Assembly (NCBI GenBank): GCA_031404815.1
Contig: JANNIH010000014.1
Coordinates: forward strand, 62,001 to 126,000
Length of the DNA stretch: 64,000 bases
Direction of reading: 5' to 3'
Source of the DNA: DASYKS01 sp031404815
GTDB taxonomy: Bacteria > Acidobacteriota > Thermoanaerobaculia > Multivoradales > UBA5704
Shown here in pieces: positions 57,165 to 64,000 of the stretch. Position 1 is the first letter of the stretch. Every line of letters starts with the position of its first letter. A model generated the notes under the pieces. That model searched no databases. It was not told the origin of the DNA and saw nothing but the letters and a program-made list of their open reading frames with translations. A program made the translations under genes and the position numbers.

Positions 57165-57306
57165 TGGTGGAAGTCTAACTCTTCCCCGCCCCCCTCGCCT
57201 CCGCCTGGAGGCCCTGCCTACGTTCCGCGGCTTTGCGCGGGGCTCCCGGTCATCGACCCGCAACCGCACGCGCGCTATGCTCAGTCTCTCCCCGAGGCCC
57301 GAGCCC

Positions 57307-57885
57307 ATGGAATCGCACGACCCCGCCGCCGTCTACGCCACCGATCGTCCGCACCCGCGGCTGTTTCCCTACTACGTCCTGCTGTCGTTCCTCGCCGGTC
57401 CGGGGATGCCGTTTTTTCTCGGGTATCTCTATTTCCGCTACCACACCATGAGGTACCGCTTCGACGAGCAGGGCGTGTCGATGAGCTGGGGGATTCTGTT
57501 CCGGCGCGAGATCAACCTGACCTACGCGCGCATCCAGGACATCCACCTGACCAGCAACGTAGTCGAGCGCTGGCTCGGGCTGGCGCGCATTCAAGTCCAG
57601 ACCGCGAGCGGCAGCGCCGACGCCGAGATGACGATCGAGGGAATTCTCGAATTCGAACGGCTCCGCGACTTTCTTTACCTCAAGATGCGCGGCACGAAAG
57701 GGCCGACCCACGCGCCCGCCCCTCCCCCTCTGGCCACCATGACGCAGGGGGCGGAGATTGGGCCGTCGGCCGACGATCTCGCGGTGATCCTGCGCGAAGT
57801 GGCGGCCGAAGTGAGGGCGCTTCGAACGGCGATCGAAGGCGCGCGTCCCGATCATCCCGCTCGAACCGGGGGCTCCGATGCCTGA
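57307..57885 (+). CDS. Bacterial PH-domain membrane protein (first of a pair)
   Basis: A 192-residue protein; ATG 57307 after CGAGG is preferred. One or two hydrophobic segments (YYVLLSFLAGPGMPFFLGYL, about residues 19-38) precede a bPH2/DUF304 domain: 'YRFDEQGVSMSWGILFRREI', 'NLTYARIQDIHLTSNVVERW', 'LGLARIQVQTASG'. The C-terminal part has a coiled coil ('LAVILREVAAEVRALRTAIE'). The gene overlaps the next PH-domain gene by 8 bp; the pair resembles YdbS/YdbT. Confidence 0.85.
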   Translation: MESHDPAAVYATDRPHPRLFPYYVLLSFLAGPGMPFFLGYLYFRYHTMRYRFDEQGVSMSWGILFRREINLTYARIQDIHLTSNVVERWLGLARIQVQTASGSADAEMTIEGILEFERLRDFLYLKMRGTKGPTHAPAPPPLATMTQGAEIGPSADDLAVILREVAAEVRALRTAIEGARPDHPARTGGSDA

Positions 57886-58678
57886 CTGGCAAGGGCGATC
57901 GCGCGCCACGGCGTTTGTCGAACGGGCGCTGCGCATCCCGCCTCCGCCCGGCCCCCCGGCCGGCGCGCACGATTCGATCCGCATCTTCCGCGGCGCTCCG
58001 GGGCTCTACCGCTATCAACTGGTGCTCTGGCTGCTCAAGCAGATCGGAGCCGGCGTCGGTCTGGTGATCGGCATCGGGGTCCTCTCGATTTCCGGCTTTC
58101 CGTACAAGAGACTGTTCGACATCCTCGAGGCGTTCGGTGTGGCGTTTTACCTCGCGTCGCTGCCGTTCACCTTCCTGATGGTGCATCTCGACTATCAGCT
58201 CCGTTGGTACATCGTGACCGACCGAAGCCTGCGGATTCGCGAAGGTCTGATCCGGGTGGTCGAACAGACCATGAGCTTCGCCAACATCCAGAACATCTCC
58301 GTCCGCCAAGGCCCCCTTCAACGCTTCTTCGGCATCGCCGACCTCGAAGTCCGCTCGGCCGGAGGAGGTGCCCGCAGCTCCGGGCATGACAAGAAGCAGG
58401 TCGATCTCCACCTCGGCATCTTCCGGGGCGTGGACAACGCCGAAGAGATCCGCGAGGCGATCCTCGCCCGGGTGCGCCAGCTGCGGGATTCCGGGTTGGG
58501 TGATCCGGATGGGGGGCCTGAGGTGGGTGCGGTGGCGAAGCCGGTCGCGGTGGTCGTGCCGTCGGCCTCGGCGGTTGCCGCGGCTCGGGAGCTGCTGGCG
58601 GAGGTGAGAGACCTGCGGGCGGGGCGGTTTGGGTCGGCCATCAGTTCGACACCCCCGTTGTCGTCGGAGGAAGTCTAA
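57878..58678 (+). CDS. Bacterial PH-domain membrane protein (second of a pair)
   Basis: A 266-residue protein. Two membrane segments (about 50-72 and 85-105) precede the bPH2 domain: 'LRWYIVTDRSLRIREGLIRV', 'VEQTMSFANIQNISVRQGPL', 'QRFFGIADLEVRSAGGG'. A Ser/Gly-rich C-terminal part follows with another coiled coil. Overlaps the preceding gene by 8 bp; function of such pairs is unknown, though YdbT-like proteins protect against some bacteriocins. Confidence 0.85.
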   Translation: MPDWQGRSRATAFVERALRIPPPPGPPAGAHDSIRIFRGAPGLYRYQLVLWLLKQIGAGVGLVIGIGVLSISGFPYKRLFDILEAFGVAFYLASLPFTFLMVHLDYQLRWYIVTDRSLRIREGLIRVVEQTMSFANIQNISVRQGPLQRFFGIADLEVRSAGGGARSSGHDKKQVDLHLGIFRGVDNAEEIREAILARVRQLRDSGLGDPDGGPEVGAVAKPVAVVVPSASAVAAARELLAEVRDLRAGRFGSAISSTPPLSSEEV

Positions 58679-58708
58679 TGAAATCCGGATGTGGGGCTGC
58701 TCTTTTCT

Positions 58709-61030
58709 TTACGCCGCCGGTTCCACCGTTTCCGCGAAGCCGCACCCTTCGGTGTTGCAGACCAGCTGAGTGCCGGACTTCTTGGTCGTCTTCTCCATCA
58801 GGAAGGCGGCGCCGCAGCTGGGGCAGGGCTTGATGACGGGTTTGTTCCATAGGGCGAACTTGCAGTCGGGATAGCGGCTGCAGGAGTAGAAGATCTTGCC
58901 GCGCTTCGAGCGCTTCTCGACCATCTCTCCCTTGCCGCATTCGGCGCACGGAACTCCCGTCGGCTTGGGGGCCGCAGGTGCCGGGCCGGTCTTCCGCAGG
59001 TTCTTGCACTCCGGGTAGCCGGTGCAGCCGAGGAAGGTGCCGAAGCGGCTGCGCCGCAGGGCCATCGGCTTGCCGCACAGCTCGCAGGGCGGAATCTCTT
59101 CGGCCGGCGCACCCTCGGCGGCACCTTCCGTAGGAGCTTCCTCCTCGGTGCCGGTCTCGACGTTCCGGGTGTATTTGCAGGTCGGATAGTTGGTGCAGGC
59201 GATGAACGCGCCGAAGCGACCGAAACGCATGACCAACGGCGAGCCGTCCTCCGGGCACATCTCGCCGGTCGGCACGCCGTCCTTCTTGACGTTAGGCATC
59301 GTCTCGCCGGCGAGCGCAAGGTCGCGGGTGAACTTCACGTCGAATTCGGCGATCGCCTGCTTCCAGTCGATCTCGCCCTCCTCGATCCGGTCGAGTTGCT
59401 CTTCGAGCGAGGCGGTGTACCCCTCGTTGATCACGTCGTTGAAGCTCCCCTGGAGCATCGTGTTGACGATCTTGCCCAAGGGGGTTGGACGAAAGCGCGA
59501 CTCGATCTTCTCGACGTAACTCCGGTCGGTGATCGTGGTCAGGATCGCGGCGTAGGTGGAGGGCCGGCCGATGCCGTTCTCTTCGAGCGCCTTGACCAGC
59601 GTCGCTTCGCTGAACTGAGCCGGGGCTTGAGTGAATTTCTGCTCCGAGGCGAGGCGGACGAGCTTGAGCACCTGCCCCTCGGCGAGCGGCGGCAGCATTC
59701 CTTCTGCGGCCTCTTGCGCCTCGTCACTGTCCTTGCCCTTGCCACCCTCGGCCTCTTCCGGCGCTTCGCGGTAGACCGCGAGGAACCCGGCGCGCTTGAG
59801 CACCTTGCCCTGGGCGCGCAGCGTGTACTGACCCTTTTCGCCCGCTGCGATGTCGGCCTGGGTGACGTCGAACAGCGCGGGGAGCATCTGCGAGGCGACG
59901 AAGCGGTCCCAGATCAGCTTGTAGAGCTTCAGCTCGTCCGGCTTGAGGAAATCCTTGACGGCGTCCGGCGGCAGATCGAAGCTGGTCGGGCGGATCGCCT
60001 CGTGGGCGTCCTGGGCGTCCTTCTTCGTCTTGTAGCGGTTCGCCTTCTCCGGCAGCGCGCTTGGGCCGTAAGTGGCGGCGATCATCTCGCGAACGCCTTC
60101 TAGTGCCTCTTCCGAGACGCGGGTCGAATCGGTCCGCATGTAGGTGATCAGGCCGATCGCGCCGCGATCGCCGATCTCGCGACCTTCGTAAAGACCCTGG
60201 GCCAGACCCATCGTCCGCTTGACCGCGAAGCCGTGGCGGCGCGCCGCCTCCTGCTGCAGACGGCTGGTGATGAACGGCGGGCTCGGGCGTTGCACCGACT
60301 CCTTGCGCTCGACTGTTGAGACGACGAACTTGCCCTTCTCTAGATCGCCGACGATCCGCGCCGCGCTCTCGCCGTCGCCGACCTCGGCCTTCTCCTTGCC
60401 GATCCGACTCAAACGGGCGTGGAATTGAGGCGGCTTGCCCGCGTCGAGGTCGGCGCCGAGCAGCCAGTACTCAACCGAAAGGAAGGCGTCGATCTCGGCT
60501 TGGCGCTCGCACACCATCTTGAGCGCCACCGATTGGACGCGGCCGGCGGAGAGCCCCTGCTTGACCTTCTCCCAGAGCAGGGGAGAGAGGCGAAAGCCCA
60601 TCATCCGGTCGAGCACCCGGCGCGCCTGCTGGGCGTCGACTTTGGCGACATCGATCTCGCGCGGCTCGGCGAGCGCCTTCAGCACGGCGTTCTTGGTGAT
60701 CTCGTTGAAGGTCACCCGCTTGACCATTCTGGGGTCTTTGTCCAGCACCTCGGCGATGTGCCAGGCGATCGCCTCCCCCTCGCGGTCGGGGTCGGGTGCC
60801 AGATAGATCATCTCGGCACCCTTCGCCGCGGCGCGCAGCTTTTTGACCACTTCCTTCTTGTCCGCGAGGATGGCGTAGTTGGGCTCGTAGTTCGCACCGA
60901 GGCCCAGATCTTTCTTCACCAGGTCGCGGATATGTCCGAGCGACGCCTCGACGGCGTAATTGCGCCCGAGAAACTTCTTGAGCGTGCGGGTTTTGGCGGG
61001 ACTTTCGACGATCACCAGATTCTTGGCCAT
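58709..61030 (-). CDS. topA: DNA topoisomerase I
   Basis: A 773-residue type IA topoisomerase; ATG 61030 (MAKNLVIVESPAKTRTLKKF) is the conserved start. The TOPRIM domain has 'LAPDPDREGEAIAWHIAEVL'; the catalytic Tyr is in 'GLITYMRTDSTRVSEEAL' near residue 297. Three C-terminal zinc ribbons follow: 'CPEDGSPLVMRFGRFGAFIA' with 'CTNYPTC', 'CELCGKPMALRRSRFGTFLG' with 'CTGYPEC', and 'CAECGKGEMVEKR' with 'CSRYPDC', then a last 'CPSCGAAFL...CNTEGC'. It relaxes negative supercoils. The upstream stretch 61031-61217 holds no gene. Confidence 0.95.
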   Translation of the reverse strand: MAKNLVIVESPAKTRTLKKFLGRNYAVEASLGHIRDLVKKDLGLGANYEPNYAILADKKEVVKKLRAAAKGAEMIYLAPDPDREGEAIAWHIAEVLDKDPRMVKRVTFNEITKNAVLKALAEPREIDVAKVDAQQARRVLDRMMGFRLSPLLWEKVKQGLSAGRVQSVALKMVCERQAEIDAFLSVEYWLLGADLDAGKPPQFHARLSRIGKEKAEVGDGESAARIVGDLEKGKFVVSTVERKESVQRPSPPFITSRLQQEAARRHGFAVKRTMGLAQGLYEGREIGDRGAIGLITYMRTDSTRVSEEALEGVREMIAATYGPSALPEKANRYKTKKDAQDAHEAIRPTSFDLPPDAVKDFLKPDELKLYKLIWDRFVASQMLPALFDVTQADIAAGEKGQYTLRAQGKVLKRAGFLAVYREAPEEAEGGKGKDSDEAQEAAEGMLPPLAEGQVLKLVRLASEQKFTQAPAQFSEATLVKALEENGIGRPSTYAAILTTITDRSYVEKIESRFRPTPLGKIVNTMLQGSFNDVINEGYTASLEEQLDRIEEGEIDWKQAIAEFDVKFTRDLALAGETMPNVKKDGVPTGEMCPEDGSPLVMRFGRFGAFIACTNYPTCKYTRNVETGTEEEAPTEGAAEGAPAEEIPPCELCGKPMALRRSRFGTFLGCTGYPECKNLRKTGPAPAAPKPTGVPCAECGKGEMVEKRSKRGKIFYSCSRYPDCKFALWNKPVIKPCPSCGAAFLMEKTTKKSGTQLVCNTEGCGFAETVEPAA

Positions 61031-61217
61031 AGGGTTCCCTCTAACGCTCCGGGGTGAACTCTCATTCCAATCAGGTCCGACGGGCCGCCCCGGAGGCGAG
61101 CCGGGGAGGGTACCACCGGCCTCCCCGTGCCGCAACCGGTTGGGCCGGCAGCTGCATGGCCCCGCCAGGGCAGACACGTAGGTCCGCCCCTAGATTTTCA
61201 TTTTCCAACGTTTCTCG

Positions 61218-62984
61218 TTAGGGGATCGGTTCCTGGGGCTTTCCCTCCCCGAGCTTCGACCGCTTCCGGGCCGTCGCGAGCGCGCTCTCGTAGGAGCGGC
61301 AGACGGCGAGTCTTTCGGTGCGGCGGGGGAAGCCGGCTTTGCCGAGGACTTCGAGCGGTTGGTGTTGAACTCCGGCGAGGACGACGAAGACGTTCATTCG
61401 GTAGAGGCGGTCGATCGCGGCTTCTAAGGCGACCAGACCGGTGGCGTCGATGGTGGGCACCGATTGGAGGTCGAGAATGACGACGGCGACGCCTTGCGCT
61501 ACGCGTTGGAGGGCGCTCATCGCTTTCTGTGCGGCGCCGAAGAAGAGGGGGCCGGCGACCTCGTAGACGATGACGTCTTTGGGCAGGCCTTCCGCCACGA
61601 GGGGATGGGTCGATTCCGCGAGATCGGTGCCGGAGACTTCGGCCATCCGGCGCATGAAAAGGAGCGCCGCAAGCAAGACGCCGAAGGTGACGGCGACCAC
61701 CATGTCGAACAGCACGGTGAGCAGGAAGCAGGAGAGGAGGATGAACGTGTCGCTTTTGGGCGCCTGGCGGAACGTGCGGGCGAAATTGTGGACCTCGCTC
61801 ATGTTCCAGGCGACCAGCAGAAGGAGCGCCGCGAGCGAGGCCATCGGCAGGTAGCCGAGGAGAGGTGCCGCGACCAGCACCGCCGCGAGTACCACGAGCG
61901 AATGGGTGATCGCCGCGATCGGCGAGCGCGCTCCCGAGCGGACGTTGGTCGCCGTGCGGGCGATCGCCCCGGTCGCCGCGATGCCGCCGAAGAACGGGGC
62001 GACCAGGTTGCCGATCCCCTGGGCGAGCAGCTCGCTGTCGGGATCGTGCGTCTTGCCCGTGAGTCCATCCGCGACCACCGCGGAGAGGAGCGATTCGATC
62101 GCGCCGAGCACGGCGATCGCGAACGCGACCGGCAGCAGCTGGCGGAACAGATCGAGCGACAGGACGAGCGGCGCGCCGTCCGCCCCGGGGAGGTTCCAAG
62201 GGAGGAGCGGCACCGGCGGCAGCTGGGGGATGCCGCCGTGCACAACGCCGCCGATCTCGTAATGGAATCGGCTCGCGATCGTCGCGACCGAGAACCCTGG
62301 CAGCCAGTGCGAGAGCGCCGCGGCGAGCAGGCCGCCGAGGCTGAGCGCCACGAGCGGAGCGGGAAACTTCCGGGTCAGGCGCGGCCAGAGCAGCAGGACG
62401 GCGAGCGTGAACGCCCCGATCGCCATCTCCTGCCAGCGGGCGCTCGGGCTGGCGCGCGCGAGCGCCACGGCGCGCTCGGCGAAGTGCTCGGGGAGTTGGT
62501 CGGTTGTGAGGCCGAGGAAGTCTTTGAGCTGGAGCGTCGCGATCACAACCGCGATGCCGGTGGTGAATCCGGTGGTCACCGGATACGGGACGAATTGAAT
62601 CAACCCCCCGAGCCGGCCAACGCCCATCGCGATCAGGATCACACCCGCCATCACCGTCGCGAGCAGCAACCCGCCGAGACCCTGGCGCGCCGCGATCGGC
62701 GCCAGGATGACCACGAACGCGGCGGTCGGCCCGGAGACCTGAACCTTCGAGCCGCCGAGCACCGCGATCAGGAAGCCCGCGACGATCGCGGTATAGAGCC
62801 CATGCTGAGGCGGCACGCCGGACGCCACCGCGAGCGCCATCGAGAGGGGGAGGGCGACGACCCCGACCACCGCCCCCGCGAGCAGATCGGCGCGCAGATC
62901 GGCTTTTGTGTAACCCGCGGCGAACGTCCGCCGCAGCGCCTCGGCGAGCTTGAGCGGGAATTGCGGCCTCGGACTGTCGGGCAC
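61218..62984 (-). CDS. SulP family anion transporter with STAS domain
   Basis: A 588-residue transporter starting at GTG 62984, 3 bp after the RNA methyltransferase stop. 'DLLAGAVVGVVALPLSMALA' and 'ASGVPPQHGLYTAIVAGFLI' with 'GGSKVQVSGPTAAFVVILAP' are the SLC26/SulP signature, followed by 10 or more membrane helices. The C-terminal STAS domain is 'VIVYEVAGPLFFGAAQKAMS' with 'ILDLQSVPTIDATGLVALEA'. Sulfate or bicarbonate are the usual substrates; which one is not evident. Confidence 0.92.
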   Translation of the reverse strand: MPDSPRPQFPLKLAEALRRTFAAGYTKADLRADLLAGAVVGVVALPLSMALAVASGVPPQHGLYTAIVAGFLIAVLGGSKVQVSGPTAAFVVILAPIAARQGLGGLLLATVMAGVILIAMGVGRLGGLIQFVPYPVTTGFTTGIAVVIATLQLKDFLGLTTDQLPEHFAERAVALARASPSARWQEMAIGAFTLAVLLLWPRLTRKFPAPLVALSLGGLLAAALSHWLPGFSVATIASRFHYEIGGVVHGGIPQLPPVPLLPWNLPGADGAPLVLSLDLFRQLLPVAFAIAVLGAIESLLSAVVADGLTGKTHDPDSELLAQGIGNLVAPFFGGIAATGAIARTATNVRSGARSPIAAITHSLVVLAAVLVAAPLLGYLPMASLAALLLLVAWNMSEVHNFARTFRQAPKSDTFILLSCFLLTVLFDMVVAVTFGVLLAALLFMRRMAEVSGTDLAESTHPLVAEGLPKDVIVYEVAGPLFFGAAQKAMSALQRVAQGVAVVILDLQSVPTIDATGLVALEAAIDRLYRMNVFVVLAGVQHQPLEVLGKAGFPRRTERLAVCRSYESALATARKRSKLGEGKPQEPIP

Positions 62985-62987
62985 CGG

Positions 62988-64000
62988 CTACCCTTCGGCG
63001 GGCTTCCGCACCATCTGCACGACCGCTTCCATGTGGCCGGTCTGGGGGAACAAGTCGAGCAGCGCGAGGCTTTCGATCTCGAATGCCTTCGACAGCTGGC
63101 GCAGATCGCGGGCGAGGGTCGCCGGGTGGCAGGAGACGTAGGTGAGCCGCGCCGGGGGCCTCTCGCAGAGCACGCCGCGCACCCGTTGCGACAGGCCGGC
63201 GCGCGGCGGATCGACGACCACCCGGTCGGTCTCGTAGGGCAATCGGCCAATCCAGGTTTCGAGAGCGCTCGGGAACGATTCGACGTGGGTCAGCTTGTTG
63301 CGCCGTGCGTTGTTGCGCGCGTAGCGGACGGCGATCCGATCGGCTTCAATCGCGATGACGTGGCTATAGCGCTTGGCGAGCGGCAGCGCGAACAGGCCGA
63401 CCCCCGCGTACAGGTCGTAGGCGGATTTTCCGGTCCACGGCCCCACCACCGTTTCGACCAGGCGCGGCAGCAGCCCGCGGTGCCCCTGGAAGAAGCAGCG
63501 CGCGTCGTAGGCGTAAGTGATCTCTCCCGCGCTGGTCGTCACCCGGGTCGTCACTTCGCCGTGCGGCAGCCCCTCGATGACGGGCGCCACGGTGACCTGA
63601 CCGTCGTCCCCGGCGGCGAGGTCGATCCGGTGCGGCGGGTCGTCGCCGAGCAGCCCGGGCAACGTGCGAAGCAGCGCTTCGAGCTCCGGCACCAGCAGGG
63701 CGCACTGCTCGGTCGGAATGACCCTGTGGCTCGCCCGCGCCTGGTAGCCGACGACGACGTTTCCCTGCTCGTCCCGCTCGGTGGTCAGCTCGGTGCGCAG
63801 CCGGTAGTGCCAGGGGTCGCCGGTGATCACGGAGAGATCCGCCGGGAGCGCGATGCCGCCCATGCGCACCAACGTCTCGCAGACCGCCTGGGCGCGCGAG
63901 CGCGCCTGGAGGTCGTCGTCCAGATGTTGGAGATCGCACAAGCCGGTCGCCGCGAGCGCGGGGTAGGGGTCCGGCCGGCGCCCCGGGCCGCCCTCCAGGA
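62988..64000 (-). CDS. 23S rRNA/tRNA m5U methyltransferase (RlmD/TrmA family), N-terminus outside the window
   Basis: At least 337 codons; the frame is open to the window edge, so the start lies beyond. The visible N-terminal end 'PYPALAATGLCDLQHLD' fits the last part of the Fe-S cluster region (C-x2-C... GGCDLQHL) of RlmD-type enzymes. SAM-binding motif 'SAYDLYAGVGLFALPLAKRY', substrate motif 'VVVDPPRAGLSQRV' and the catalytic Cys in 'LTYVSCHPATLARDLRQL' are all intact. It forms 5-methyluridine on rRNA or tRNA. Which of RlmC, RlmD or TrmA it is cannot be settled here. Confidence 0.88.
   Translation of the reverse strand, partial: LEGGPGRRPDPYPALAATGLCDLQHLDDDLQARSRAQAVCETLVRMGGIALPADLSVITGDPWHYRLRTELTTERDEQGNVVVGYQARASHRVIPTEQCALLVPELEALLRTLPGLLGDDPPHRIDLAAGDDGQVTVAPVIEGLPHGEVTTRVTTSAGEITYAYDARCFFQGHRGLLPRLVETVVGPWTGKSAYDLYAGVGLFALPLAKRYSHVIAIEADRIAVRYARNNARRNKLTHVESFPSALETWIGRLPYETDRVVVDPPRAGLSQRVRGVLCERPPARLTYVSCHPATLARDLRQLSKAFEIESLALLDLFPQTGHMEAVVQMVRKPAEG

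Overview
The window is GC-rich chromosomal DNA of a Gram-negative (diderm) bacterium. It carries a lipid A/Kdo gene run (waaA-lpxK-lpxL-like), a TamA/TamB pair, a TonB-dependent receptor, type II secretion genes and several secreted beta-propeller, beta-helix and FG-GAP proteins. Three ECF sigma modules, CHAT-TPR proteins, Uma2 nucleases and many small toxin-antitoxin genes recall Acidobacteriota of the Thermoanaerobaculia type; that placement is inference from gene content only. No rRNA or tRNA gene was recognised.

Layout. 1-3496 (minus): ECF sigma, anti-sigma, a secretin-N-domain-like exported protein, gspF and the start of gspE. 3614-8693 (plus): waaA, lpxK, lpxL-like acyltransferase and a polytopic glycosyltransferase; the last three overlap by 4 bp each. 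8724-10860: a tiny lipoprotein with its own promoter and an SD-masking hairpin, an exported protein, DUF2255 and Uma2. 10985-17630: yihY-like, tamA, tamB, coupled by ATGA overlaps. 17898-25355: an accessory belt with an orphan antitoxin, repeat array A, a zinc-ribbon/SPFH pair, decayed TA genes, a graveyard of gene fragments between inverted repeats, brnTA, a GrpB-family gene and repeat array B. 25361-30579 (minus): secreted DUF3616, beta-helix and PQQ-propeller proteins, a DUF4442 protein and a methyltransferase. 30659-32036: PIN/antitoxin and MntA/HepT modules. 32134-39210: a repeat-domain serine hydrolase, an STN-TonB receptor facing a FecR-STN/ECF sigma pair, and a secreted protein. 39423-41417: pseudogenes, interspersed palindromes and repeat array C. 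41525-46457: ECF sigma, anti-sigma-like, exported protein and CHAT-TPR protease operon. 46607-49817: a tightly coupled cassette of a HEPN-like protein, a KGGVGR-variant ParA-like ATPase and a P-loop NTPase. 49837-64000: ZntB/CorA-like transporter, hydrolase, FG-GAP protein, exported hypotheticals, DinB, a nucleotidyltransferase pair, two PH-domain membrane proteins, topA, a SulP transporter and an RNA m5U methyltransferase cut by the window edge.

Two things stand out. First, three intergenic arrays (A 18713-19018, B about 25001-25305, C 40900-41371) are built from different short dyads but share a spacing of about 21 bp, two turns of the DNA helix. Array C keeps exact 21-bp register for 23 units without an indel although the linkers are unrelated, and the conserved bases form GGA-n4-TCC dyads. 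Second, the 46607-49817 cassette looks like an uncharacterised three-component conflict system. Smaller observations: five genes have a TAnnnT box 6-9 bp before the start codon, suggesting leaderless mRNAs, and palindromic interspersed repeats have entered two coding sequences in frame.
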